Assembly: GCA_003151955.1 (NCBI GenBank)
Contig: PLZB01000011.1
Coordinates: 1 to 40,416, forward strand
DNA from: Acidimicrobiaceae bacterium
GTDB taxonomy: Bacteria > Actinomycetota > Acidimicrobiia > Acidimicrobiales > UBA8190
DNA length: 40,416 nt
Reading direction: 5' to 3'
Shown here one piece after another: positions 30,683 through 38,791 of this stretch. Positions within the stretch are counted from its first letter, which is position 1. The number at the start of each line of letters is the position of its first letter. Made by a program: the position numbers and the translations under genes. The notes under the pieces were generated by a model. The model saw nothing but the letters and a program-made list of their open reading frames with translations. It was not told the DNA's origin and searched no databases.

Positions 30683-31441
30683 ATGGTCGACTACCGGATC
30701 GACGAGCTGGCCCGGGAAGCGGGGACCACGGTCCGCAACGTCCGGGCCTACCAGGACCGGGGGCTGCTCCCCTCGCCGCGGCGGCAGGGCCGGGTCGGGT
30801 TCTACTCGGACACCCACCTGGCCCGGCTCCGGATCATCGGACAGCTGCTCGAGCGGGGGTACTCCCTCAACAACATCGCCGAGCTCCTCGGGGCCTGGCA
30901 GGAGGGCCAGGACATCGGCCAGCTCCTCGGGCTGGAGGCGGCCCTCACGGCCCCCTGGTCGGAGGAGCCCGAGACGGTCATCGACATCGAGGAGCTGGCG
31001 GCCCTGTTCGGAGTGGGGGAGGCCCCCGGGGAGCTGGTGACCGAAGCGGTGGCCCTGGGCATCCTCGAGCCGGAGGGGGACCACTTCCGGGTCCACCGCC
31101 CCCGGCTGGTAGAGATCGGGTCGATCCTGGTGAAGGCCGGGGTGCCCCTCGGGGCCGTCCTCGACTACAGCCGACGGCTGAGCGCCGACGTGGACGGGAT
31201 CGCCGCTCTCTTCATCGACCTGGTGACCACCCACATCTTCGACGCCGTGAACGATTCCCTCCAGGTCGAGGAGATCCCCCGGCTGGTGGAGCTGGTGGAG
31301 CGGCTCCGGCCCCTGGCCAAGATGGTGGTCGACGACGAGCTGTCCCGGGCCATGGAGCGCCAGATCCAGGCCCAGCTGGGGGAGCACCTGGAGCGGATCA
31401 TGGCCACGGTCAGGAAAGGGCCCTCCGCCGCCACCGCATGA
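30683..31441 (+). CDS. MerR family transcriptional regulator
   Basis: A 252-residue regulator. The N-terminal winged helix is classical: YRIDELAREAGTTVRNVRAYQDRGLLPSPRRQGRVGFYSDTHLARLRIIGQLLERGYSLNNIAELL. No cysteine cluster for metal sensing is visible. The C-terminal 170 residues form a long effector region (PETVIDIEELAALFG onwards) with a second HTH-like stretch and a helical end rich in Glu and Arg. It probably senses a small organic molecule, perhaps the substrate of the divergent oxygenases (inference). ATG 30683 is chosen because a TAGGAT -10 box ends 7 nt before it; two in-frame ATG or GTG codons upstream would lie in the promoter. Its 3' end overlaps the convergent acyltransferase gene by 32 bp. 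Confidence 0.92.
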   Translation: MVDYRIDELAREAGTTVRNVRAYQDRGLLPSPRRQGRVGFYSDTHLARLRIIGQLLERGYSLNNIAELLGAWQEGQDIGQLLGLEAALTAPWSEEPETVIDIEELAALFGVGEAPGELVTEAVALGILEPEGDHFRVHRPRLVEIGSILVKAGVPLGAVLDYSRRLSADVDGIAALFIDLVTTHIFDAVNDSLQVEEIPRLVELVERLRPLAKMVVDDELSRAMERQIQAQLGEHLERIMATVRKGPSAATA

Positions 31442-32549
31442 GGGGCCGCTCCACCAGGAACCAGCTGGCCAGGGCGATGGTGAAGATGATGGCCAGCCGG
31501 GCCAGCTCGATGGGCCAGAAGGGCTTGGGGTAGAGGGCGACGTAGACGGGCCAGTGGACCAGGTAGAGGGTGTAGGAGAGGTCCCCCACGAAGACGAAGA
31601 GGCCGAGGCCCACGAACCGGGAGCCGAGACCCTCGGGGTTCACGACGAAGTAGACGAGGACAACGGCCCAGAGGACCTCGCTCAGGGGGAGCCAGCCCGT
31701 CACCATGGCCCGGGTGAAGAGGGGGACCTCGAAGCCGATCCAGATGAGGACGCAGACGGAGGCCAGGGCGGCGACGGAGAGGACCCGCCTGGCCGTCGGG
31801 CCCCAGTCCTCGAGGTGGCCGCCGGTGGCGACGAGGCCGAGGAGACATCCCAGGAAGATGGCGTCGGCCCGGGAGTCGAAGGCGTAGTAGACCCGGACGG
31901 CGACGGCCTGGGTGAAGGGGTGGGCCCGCTCGATGATCCAGAGGCGGTCGGCGGCGCTGGCCACGATGCCGGCCACCGCCGCGGCGTAGGCCAGGGCCCG
32001 CCGGCGGGTCCCGACGGCCAGGATGAGGGCGAGGGCCAGGGCCCAGATGGCGTAGAACTGCTCCTCGACCGAGAGGGACCAGGTCTGGGAGAGGTAGCCG
32101 AAGAGCGATCCGTGGCCGAGGGCGGTCCGGTAGTCGGCGTAGTAGAAGGTGGCGGCCAGGATGTCCCCCCAGACCCGGTGGGGGGCGTCGGTGACGGGGG
32201 CGATGGCCGCGTAGACGGCCAGGGCCACGACCGTGATGGCGAGGGGGGGGAGGAGCCGGGTGGCCCGACGGGCGTAGAAGTGGCGGAGGTTGACCCGGCC
32301 CGTCTTCTCCCGCTCGCCCAGGAGCATGGCGGTGATGAGGAACCCGCTCAGGGTGAAGAAGAGGCCGAGGGCCTGCCAGGCGCCGGGGAAGACGGTGAAG
32401 TTGGCGTGGAAGACGAGGACGGCCCCGATGCCGAGGGCCCGGATCCCGGTCAGGGGGGGCCGGTTCCCGAGGCGGAACCGGCCGCTCCGGGCGTCGCCCG
32501 GGTCGGGGGCCGGGTCGGCGACCACCGGGTCGGGGGGCAGGGTGGTCAA
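31410..32549 (-). CDS. Membrane acyltransferase 3 (OafA/YrhL-like)
   Basis: A 379-residue polytopic protein with about ten helices. It begins GIRALGIGAVLVFHANF, with the conserved His (H48) of the family, followed by LFFTLSGFLITAML, RHFYARRATRLLPPL, QTWSLSVEEQFYAIW and LSYTLYLVHWPVYV near the end. Members move acyl groups, often acetyl, onto sugars of exported glycans. There is no fused SGNH domain. TTG 32549 is proposed as the start because it overlaps the stop of the upstream membrane gene (TTGA) with GGAG adjacent; GTG 32525 is an alternative. Co-transcription with a glycan-type membrane protein supports a role in surface polysaccharide or glycolipid modification. Confidence 0.9.
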   Translation of the reverse strand: MTTLPPDPVVADPAPDPGDARSGRFRLGNRPPLTGIRALGIGAVLVFHANFTVFPGAWQALGLFFTLSGFLITAMLLGEREKTGRVNLRHFYARRATRLLPPLAITVVALAVYAAIAPVTDAPHRVWGDILAATFYYADYRTALGHGSLFGYLSQTWSLSVEEQFYAIWALALALILAVGTRRRALAYAAAVAGIVASAADRLWIIERAHPFTQAVAVRVYYAFDSRADAIFLGCLLGLVATGGHLEDWGPTARRVLSVAALASVCVLIWIGFEVPLFTRAMVTGWLPLSEVLWAVVLVYFVVNPEGLGSRFVGLGLFVFVGDLSYTLYLVHWPVYVALYPKPFWPIELARLAIIFTIALASWFLVERPLMRWRRRALS

Positions 32550-34495
32550 CTCCGGCCGGCGGCGGCCAGGACGCAGCCGGCCACGGTGGAGGGGTCGGGG
32601 GGAGCGGTCCCGGCGGTGGTGCAGCCGGCCAGGGTTCCCGGGGGGAGGGTGAGCGGGGGGTCGGTGTCGTCGGTCACCGTCCAGAGGGCGGCTCCGGCCT
32701 GGGCGACGGGGGGGCGGCCCATCGCCGCGGTGAGGAGCCCGAGGGCCCAGGACAGGGAGCGGGGGGGAAGGCCGGGGGCGCCGGGGACGGGGCCGGGGAC
32801 GACGACGGCGGTGACCCCCCAGGTGGTCAGGGCCTGGCGGAGGCCGGCCAGCTCGGAGGGGGAGCCCTCGGGGAGGGGGCCGAAGCCGAAGGTGAGGTTG
32901 GTGAGGAGGGCGTCGGTGGTCTCGGCGGTCCGCCGGGAGGGACTGTCGGGTCCGGTCGGGGCGGGGGTGATGCCGCCCCGACCGGCCAGGGCGATCCGGG
33001 GCCCGGCCTGGGCCTGCCAGAGGATTGGGTCCTGGGAGGCGGCGCTCGGGTAGGGGTAGACGAGGAGGACGGTCGAGGAGGGGAGGCGGGCCTCGGGTCC
33101 GGTGAACCAGGCCGGGACGGCGACGGGTCCGGTCCGCAGGGGAAGGTCGGTGAGGGCCCAGAGGGGTCCGAGGGCGAGGAGGGCGGTGGCGAGGGCGAGG
33201 AGCTGGGGACCCCGGGGGTGGCGGCCGGGGAGGGCGGTGGCCGGGAGGGCCCGGGCGTGGTCGAGGACGAGGCCGAGGATGAGGGCGGCCCAGAGGTCGG
33301 TGAGGACAGGGAGGCGGGCGGGGACGATGCTCCGGAGGAGGGGGAGGTGGTCGAGGAGCTGCCAGGGCCGCCAGGAGGCGGTCCCGCCGGATCGGCCGGG
33401 GCCCGGGGGGAGGGGGACCCCGAGGGAGAGGGCGGCGGTGAGGAGGAGGAGGGCGGCGAGGAGGAGGAGCCGGCGGTCCCGGCGCCAGAGCAGCGTTCCG
33501 AGGGCGAGGACGGCGAGGAGGCCGGGTCCGAGGTAGCCGGGGCCGAGGGGGAGGGCGCCGGGATAGCCCTGCTGGAGGAGGGTCGGGTTCGGGCCCCGGA
33601 GGCTGGGGGGGTTGGGGAGGAGGAGGCTCCTGAGGGTGGTTCCGTCGTATTGGATGAGGGGTTGGGCCTGGGCCTGGAGGTGTTGGGGGCCGGCCAGGGC
33701 GAACCAGGCCGGATAGGCGAGGAGGAGGGCGGCCAGGGCTCCGGCCAGGGCCAGGCCCCGCAGGGCGTGGGGGAGCCGGGCCCGGAGGGCGGCGGGGTCG
33801 GCCAGGGCGGTGGCCCCGAGGTGGAGGGCGAGGCCGAGGACCCCGAGGAGGAGGGCCATGGTGAGGACTTCGGAGCTGACGAAGAACTGGCCGGTGACGG
33901 CGAGTCCGAGGGCGAGGCCCCAGGTCCAGGTCCGGCCCTGCTGGCGGACGAGGAGCTCGTCGAGGCAGAGGAGGATGAGGGGGGGGAGGACGAGGATGGT
34001 GACGTCGATGTGCTCGAAGGCGAGGCCGTCGAGGACGACGGGGGAGAAGCCGTAGAGGAGGCCGCCGGCGAAGGCGGCGGGCCCCCAGGTGGTCCAGCGA
34101 CGGAGGAGGGCGTAGGCGCCGAGGCCGGAGGCGACGGGGGCCAGGGTGGAGGCCAGGCCCAGGGTGGCGACCGGTCCGAAGGCCCAGGTGACGGGGGCGA
34201 GGAGGGTCCCGACGAGGAGGACGCTGGTGTTGGCGGCCAGGTTGACGCCGCCGGGGTGGGCCAGGGCAGTGGAGAAGAGGGGGTTCTGTCCGTGGGCCAG
34301 GGCGTAGGGGGGCCAGGCCAGGAACCAGCTGAGGAGGGCCTGGTCGGCGCAGCCGCAGGTGGCGGTGGAGGTGGGGTGGCCGGTCCAGAAGCCCCACCAG
34401 AGGACGAGGGAGAGGGCGAGGAAGGCCAGGGCCACGAGGGCGTGGGGGGCGAGCCGCCGGAGGAGGCGGGCAGCGGCAGCCGGCATGGGGGCCAT
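32546..34495 (-). CDS. Polytopic membrane protein, probable GT-C-like glycosyltransferase (paralogue A)
   Basis: A 649-residue protein with about eleven to thirteen hydrophobic helices and a C-terminal extracytoplasmic domain of about 200 residues (from roughly PVAVPAWFTGPEARLPS). The first outer loop has PTSTATCGCAD (41-51), FLAWPPYALAHGQNPLFS and NLAANTSVLLVGTLLAPVTWAFGP, then LYGFSPVVLDGLAFEH. The general plan (acidic and polar first loop, many helices, C-terminal soluble domain) is that of GT-C enzymes that use polyprenyl-linked sugars, but I do not recognise a named family. It is clearly paralogous to 35897-37861. ATG 34495 is used; ATG 34486 is possible. It is coupled to the acyltransferase downstream. 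Leu is encoded largely by CTC/CTG, making the plus strand strikingly purine-rich. Confidence 0.78.
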   Translation of the reverse strand: MAPMPAAAARLLRRLAPHALVALAFLALSLVLWWGFWTGHPTSTATCGCADQALLSWFLAWPPYALAHGQNPLFSTALAHPGGVNLAANTSVLLVGTLLAPVTWAFGPVATLGLASTLAPVASGLGAYALLRRWTTWGPAAFAGGLLYGFSPVVLDGLAFEHIDVTILVLPPLILLCLDELLVRQQGRTWTWGLALGLAVTGQFFVSSEVLTMALLLGVLGLALHLGATALADPAALRARLPHALRGLALAGALAALLLAYPAWFALAGPQHLQAQAQPLIQYDGTTLRSLLLPNPPSLRGPNPTLLQQGYPGALPLGPGYLGPGLLAVLALGTLLWRRDRRLLLLAALLLLTAALSLGVPLPPGPGRSGGTASWRPWQLLDHLPLLRSIVPARLPVLTDLWAALILGLVLDHARALPATALPGRHPRGPQLLALATALLALGPLWALTDLPLRTGPVAVPAWFTGPEARLPSSTVLLVYPYPSAASQDPILWQAQAGPRIALAGRGGITPAPTGPDSPSRRTAETTDALLTNLTFGFGPLPEGSPSELAGLRQALTTWGVTAVVVPGPVPGAPGLPPRSLSWALGLLTAAMGRPPVAQAGAALWTVTDDTDPPLTLPPGTLAGCTTAGTAPPDPSTVAGCVLAAAGRS

Positions 34496-34563
34496 GTTGC
34501 CGCAGATCCCGGGCCGGGGGCGGTGACCGGGTCGGGGAGGGGCCGGGAGTAACTTCGGGCCAC

Positions 34564-34587
34564 ATGAGCGGCCGAGGCGACGGATGA
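34564..34587 (+). other. Possible leaderless 7-codon upstream ORF before the PIG-V-like gene
   Basis: TAACTT (34550-34555, TANNNT) lies 8 nt before ATG 34564, which opens the tiny frame MSGRGDG. Its TGA overlaps ATG 34584 of the next gene (ATGA). This would couple the mannosyltransferase to a leader peptide. The gene also has its own GAGG 6 nt before ATG 34584, so the short frame may be accidental. Confidence 0.25.
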
Positions 34588-35900
34588 CGGGCGTCGTCGG
34601 GTCCCTGAGGTTGACCGGTCCGGGGGGCGGGGAGGGTCCGGGAGCAGGAGCAGGAGCGGGGGCCGGGTTCCGGGTCCTGCTGCCCGGTGTCTGGCTGGGG
34701 CTGTCCCGGGTGGTGACCGGGGTGGTCTTCTCGCACTTCGTGGTGGAGCTGTTCCCGGGCTCGATGGTCCTCGTGCAGCCGGGGGCCAGCCTCCGGGCCG
34801 GCTGGTTCGAGGCCTTCGACCGGTGGGACGCCCTGACCTACTTGACGCTGGCCCGGTCGGGGTACTCGGCCTCGACGCCCCAGCTCAAGGGATCGTTCTT
34901 CCCGGGGTTCCCCCTCGCCGTCGACGCGGTCCACTGGGGAACGTTCGGCCTGGTCGGCTACCTGGAGGCCGGGTGCCTGGTCAGCTGGGCCTCGTTCATC
35001 GCGGCGTCGGGGCTCCTCTTCCTCCTCGTCTCCCGCCGGTTCGGGGCCGGGGTAGCCCTGGCGGCGACGGGGCTCTTCTGCTGGTTCCCGACATCGGTCT
35101 TCTTCCTGGCCCCCTATTCCGAGGCCCTCTTCGTCCTGTTGATCCTGGTGGCCCTGTGGTTGCTGGAGCGGGAGCGGTTCCTGGCCGCGGCGGTGGTGGC
35201 GGCCTACGGCTCGGCCACCTCGCCGCTGGCGATCGGTCTGGGCGCCGCCATCGTGGTGGGGGCCCTCGTGGCCGGTCGGGGTGTCCGGAGGGCGGTGGGG
35301 TACGGGGTCGTGTCGGGGACGGGGGCGGTCGCCTTCCTGGTGTACCTGTGGGCCCGGTTCGGGAGTCCGGTCGTCTTCTGGACCGAGCAGCGGCGCTGGC
35401 ACCGGATGACGGTGTTCCCGCTGTGGGGGGTGGTCCGAAACGCCGTCTCGATCCGACAGTTGCTGGACTCCCGGGGTCCGGTGGTCCCCGGGACGAACCC
35501 CCTGTCGACGAATGTGGTGGTGGTGTGGGTGGTCGACGATGTCGTCCTGGTCGCCGCGGCCGTCGTCGTGGCCACCCTGGGCGTGGCCGCCTACCGGGGG
35601 TTCAGGGGGACGGGAGGATCGGATGTTGGGGGGGAAGTCGGGGCGGGGATGCCCCTGGCCTGGGTGGTCCTGCTCGGGGTGATGGTCCTGATCGTGGCCT
35701 CCACGGTGGTCCGGCTCGACACGGTCTACGTCTCGACCGAGTCGGACGCCCGGTTGCTGAGCGTGGCGGTTCCCCTCTACCCGGCCCTGGTCCTGCTGGT
35801 CCGCCGGTGGCTGGCTCCGGTGGTCCTCGGCCTGGCCGCCTCGGTGACGGCGGCGCTCCTGTTCCAGGTGCTGTTCACTCTCTACAGCTGGATGACGTGA
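34584..35900 (+). CDS. PIG-V-like mannosyltransferase (GT-C)
   Basis: A 438-residue polytopic glycosyltransferase. The first outer loop has FDRWDALTY (78-86), the hallmark acidic motif, then SFFPGFPL (104-111) and PTSVFFLAPYSEALFVLL, all characteristic of the PIG-V family (eukaryotic GPI mannosyltransferase 2 and its actinobacterial relatives). These enzymes add mannose from polyprenyl-phosphate-mannose on the outer face of the membrane. The first 28 residues are Gly/Ala-rich and low in complexity (a GAGAGAGAG run), so an internal start is conceivable. It may be driven by a promoter near 34550. The stop overlaps the start of the next membrane gene (GTGA). Together they suggest assembly of a mannosylated lipid or glycan. 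Confidence 0.87.
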   Translation: MTGVVGSLRLTGPGGGEGPGAGAGAGAGFRVLLPGVWLGLSRVVTGVVFSHFVVELFPGSMVLVQPGASLRAGWFEAFDRWDALTYLTLARSGYSASTPQLKGSFFPGFPLAVDAVHWGTFGLVGYLEAGCLVSWASFIAASGLLFLLVSRRFGAGVALAATGLFCWFPTSVFFLAPYSEALFVLLILVALWLLERERFLAAAVVAAYGSATSPLAIGLGAAIVVGALVAGRGVRRAVGYGVVSGTGAVAFLVYLWARFGSPVVFWTEQRRWHRMTVFPLWGVVRNAVSIRQLLDSRGPVVPGTNPLSTNVVVVWVVDDVVLVAAAVVVATLGVAAYRGFRGTGGSDVGGEVGAGMPLAWVVLLGVMVLIVASTVVRLDTVYVSTESDARLLSVAVPLYPALVLLVRRWLAPVVLGLAASVTAALLFQVLFTLYSWMT

Positions 35901-37861
35901 GCCGGCTCCGGGCCGTCCCGCGTCGGGTCGTCGTGACCCACCTCTGCGTCTTCGGTGGGTTCCTCGCCCTCGGGGTGGTGCTGTGGTGGCGGGTCTGGGT
36001 GACGGGGGACCCGACGTCGACGATCAGCTGCCGGTGCGGGGACCCGAGCCAGGAGGTCTGGTTCCTGGCCTGGACCCCCTGGGCCCTCCTCCACGGCCAC
36101 AACCCCTTCCTGAGCCAGGCCATCTTCGCCGGGCGGGGCGGGGCGAACATGATGGCGAACACTTCCTGGATGGCCCCCTCGGTGGTCCTGGCCCCGGTCA
36201 CCTGGCTGTTCGGGCCGATCGCCTCGTTCAACGTGGGGGCTGTCGTGGGGCCGGCCGTCTCGGGGTGGAGCTTCTTCCTGGCCGCCCGGAAGGTCTCGTC
36301 GAGCCTGGCCGGCCCGGTCCTGGGGGCCCTCCTCTACGGGTTCTCCCCCTTCGTCGTCTCGAACGACCCCTTCGGGCACCTGAACTTCACCCTCCTCTTC
36401 TTCCCCCCGCTGGCCTTCCTCCTCCTCCAGGACCTCGTCGTCGGTCGGGTCCACCGGCCGGTCCGGGTGGGGCTGGCCCTGGGGGGGCTGGTGGTGGTCC
36501 AGTTCTTCACGAGCACGGAGCTCCTGGCCATGGTGGGGGTGGTCGGTGTGGTGGCCGGCCTGGCCGGGCTGGCCCTGGCCCCGGGGCCGATCTGGGCCCG
36601 GCGGCGGGAGCTCGGGGTGGCCCTGGGGGTGGCGGGGGTGGTGGTGGCGGTGGTCCTGGCCTACCCGGTCTGGTTCCTCCTCGAGGGTCCCCGGCACGTG
36701 GTGGGGTTCCCCTGGCCGGACTCCCCGGCCCTGGGGGGCCCGGCCTCGAGCATCGTGAGGGCGGGCCGGGACGTCCACCTCCCGTCGCCCTTCCTCGAGC
36801 TCGGGGGGTACTACGGGGGGGCGGGCCCCAACTTCGGGTCGGCCCGGTTCCCGAGCATCTTCTTCCTCGGGTTCCCCCTCCTCGGTTTCCTGGCCCTCTC
36901 CTCGGTGGCCTGGTACCGGGTCCGGCTGGCCTGGGTCTGCTTGGTGGCCGGGGCGGCGGCCTGGGTCTTCTCGTTCGGGACGATGCTGGGGACGGAGCTC
37001 GAGCCGGCCACCCGGCAGGTCCATCCCTGGTGGCTGCCCTGGCGGGCGCTGTCCCATCTGCCGCTGGTGGGGGACATCCAACCGATCCGGTTCGTCGGGG
37101 TGGCCATGTTCGCGGTATCGCTCCTCCTGGTGGTGGGGGTCGACCGGCTCCCCCCCGGGCTCGTGGCCCTCTGGGAACGGATCGGGGCCGGGCGGGGAGG
37201 GGGGGGCGGCGGCCGGTCGGCCGGTCGGGTGGCGGCCGGGCTGGTGGCGGTGGTGGCCGGGGCCGTCCTGGTGCCGGTGGCGCTCACGGTGAGCGTTCCC
37301 TACACGGTGCGGCCGGGCTCCCTGCCGGCCTGGTTCCGGGACCAGGCCCCCCGGCTCCCCCCGGAGACGGTGGTGCTGGTCACGCCGTTCGGGGACCAGG
37401 AGGCCATGGGGTGGCAGGCGGAGTCGGGGTTCGCCTTCCGGTTGGCCGGGGGGTTCGCCGTCGTCCCCGGACTGTCGGGCCGGTCCGAGTTCGTCGTCCC
37501 CCCGACCGGGGCGGAGGCGGTTCTGGCCCGGCTCTCCCCCGGTCCGGAGACCATCCCCACCGGCCCCCCGCCGGGGTCGGATGCCGACGTGGCCGCTGTC
37601 TCGGGGGCACTGGCCCGGTGGGGGGTCGGGGTCGTCGTCGTCACCCGGGCCGGGTCGTCACCGACCTACGCGGCGGGATTCTTCACCGCCGTCTTCGGCC
37701 GGGCCCCGACGGTCGAGGGGGACACCTGGGTCTGGTCGGGACCGGCGGGGACGCCGGTGGCGGTGACCCCGGACCTCCTGGTCCGGTGCCAGAGGGCCGG
37801 CCAGGGAGACCGCTCGCCGCTGGCTGTTCCCGACTGCGTCCTGGCCGGGTCCTCCTCCTAG
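35897..37861 (+). CDS. Polytopic membrane protein, probable GT-C-like glycosyltransferase (paralogue B)
   Basis: A 654-residue protein with about eleven or more helices and a C-terminal soluble domain. It matches the 32546-34495 protein along its length: PTSTISCRCGD (39-49), WFLAWTPWALLHGHNPFLS, MMANTSWMAPSVVLAPVTWLFGP, LYGFSPFVVSNDPFGHLNF, and a C-terminal SLPAWFRDQAPRLPPETVVLV region. The shared CxC in the first loop could form a disulfide or bind metal. GTG 35897 overlaps the stop of the PIG-V-like gene, fixing the start and showing coupling. Its TAG stop overlaps the likely ancestral stop of the convergent MMPL remnant. Function as a polyprenyl-sugar-dependent glycosyltransferase is inferred; the family is not one I can name. 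Confidence 0.78.
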   Translation: MSRLRAVPRRVVVTHLCVFGGFLALGVVLWWRVWVTGDPTSTISCRCGDPSQEVWFLAWTPWALLHGHNPFLSQAIFAGRGGANMMANTSWMAPSVVLAPVTWLFGPIASFNVGAVVGPAVSGWSFFLAARKVSSSLAGPVLGALLYGFSPFVVSNDPFGHLNFTLLFFPPLAFLLLQDLVVGRVHRPVRVGLALGGLVVVQFFTSTELLAMVGVVGVVAGLAGLALAPGPIWARRRELGVALGVAGVVVAVVLAYPVWFLLEGPRHVVGFPWPDSPALGGPASSIVRAGRDVHLPSPFLELGGYYGGAGPNFGSARFPSIFFLGFPLLGFLALSSVAWYRVRLAWVCLVAGAAAWVFSFGTMLGTELEPATRQVHPWWLPWRALSHLPLVGDIQPIRFVGVAMFAVSLLLVVGVDRLPPGLVALWERIGAGRGGGGGGRSAGRVAAGLVAVVAGAVLVPVALTVSVPYTVRPGSLPAWFRDQAPRLPPETVVLVTPFGDQEAMGWQAESGFAFRLAGGFAVVPGLSGRSEFVVPPTGAEAVLARLSPGPETIPTGPPPGSDADVAAVSGALARWGVGVVVVTRAGSSPTYAAGFFTAVFGRAPTVEGDTWVWSGPAGTPVAVTPDLLVRCQRAGQGDRSPLAVPDCVLAGSSS

Positions 37862-38478
37862 TCGGCCCGGTCGGCCCCGACCAGCTCGGGGCTGTCGGTG
37901 GGCCGCCACGGGGAGGTCGGGGGGGACCCAGAGGATCCGGGCGGCCCAGGGGGGGATCCACCAATTCCAGCGGCCGAAGATGGTGACGAGGGCGGGGAGG
38001 AGGAGAGCCCGGACGACGGTTGCGTCGAGGAGGATGCCGACCCCGAGGGCGGTGGCGAAGACCTTCAGGTCGGTGTTGGGGGCGGCGGCCAGAGAGGCGA
38101 AGGCCAGGAAGAGGATGAGGGCCGCACTCGTCACCAGCCGGCCCGTCCGCCCGAGGCCCTCGACGACGGCGTCGGGGGTCGAGCGGCCCCGGTCGACCTC
38201 CTCCCGGATGCGACTGAGGATGAAGACCTCGTAGTCCATGGAGAGCCCGAAGAGGAAGGCGAAGATCATGAGGGGGATCCAGAAGGTGATGGCCCCGGTG
38301 GCCCGGATCCCGAAGATGGCCCCGGATCCGTGGCCGTGCTGCCAGAACCAGGTCACCAGGCCGAAGACGGCGGCCACGGAGACGAGGTTGAGGATCACGG
38401 CCTTGGCCGGGAGGACGAGGGAGCGGAAGGCCCGGGCCAGGAGGAGGAAGGTGAGGATGGCGATGACGGCCAGCATGA
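37858..38478 (-). pseudogene. MMPL transporter remnant (3' part only, with a frameshift)
   Basis: Only the last third of an MMPL protein remains: TM8 onward (LAVIAILTFLLLARAFRSLVLPAK), TM10 with the Asp-Tyr motif (FGLSMDYEVFILSRIREE), and the C-terminal LLPALVTIFGRWNWWIPPWAARIL. The N-terminal two thirds are missing; homology stops at about 38477, where it meets a MarR fragment. Near the 3' end, after ILWVPP, the frame runs on past the expected stop. Removing one base from the G7 run at 37919-37925 would restore PTSPWRPTDSPELVGADRAD and a TAG at 37860-37858. So the gene is both truncated and frameshifted and is almost certainly dead. The intact relative at 9377-11665 shows what is lost. Confidence 0.8.
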
Positions 38479-38781
38479 GCGCTCGAGATCCCCCCGAGCC
38501 GGATGGTGGCCCTCATCGACGAGATGGAGGCCCGGCTCCTGCTGGAGCGGCGGCCCAACCCCGAGGACCGGCGGGCCCGGGCTATCTACCTGACCGGGGC
38601 GGGGCGGAAGATGCTGGGGAGAGCCATCGGGGTGGCCCTGGAGATGGAGGAGTCGGTCTGCTCGGCGCTCGACGCCGGGGAGCGGGCCCAGCTCTCGGAG
38701 CTCCTCGGGCGGATCGTCGACGACCAGGGTCTGGTGGCGGGGGTCCACCCGGGGCTGAACCGGGTCGGGCCCTGCCCGTGA
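38479..38781 (+). pseudogene. MarR family regulator remnant (3' half only)
   Basis: The frame reads ALEIPPSRMVALIDEME followed by LLLERRPNPEDRRARAIYLTGAGRKML and a helical end, ELLGRIVDDQGLVAGVHPG. This corresponds to the recognition helix, wing and C-terminal dimerisation helix of a MarR regulator. The N-terminal dimerisation and first HTH helices are absent, and a TGA lies directly upstream in frame (38476-38478). A start at ATG 38503 would give 92 residues lacking most of the DNA-binding domain. It faces away from the MMPL remnant, so the pair looks like a former divergent MarR/MMPL locus with both 5' ends deleted. Confidence 0.78.
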
Positions 38782-38791
38782 CCTTAAGTCC

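Noticed and set aside
37858..38781. Functional short MMPL subunit with a small MarR regulator
   Set aside because: Each lacks its essential N-terminal half, the MMPL frame has lost its stop, and there is no room for a promoter between them.
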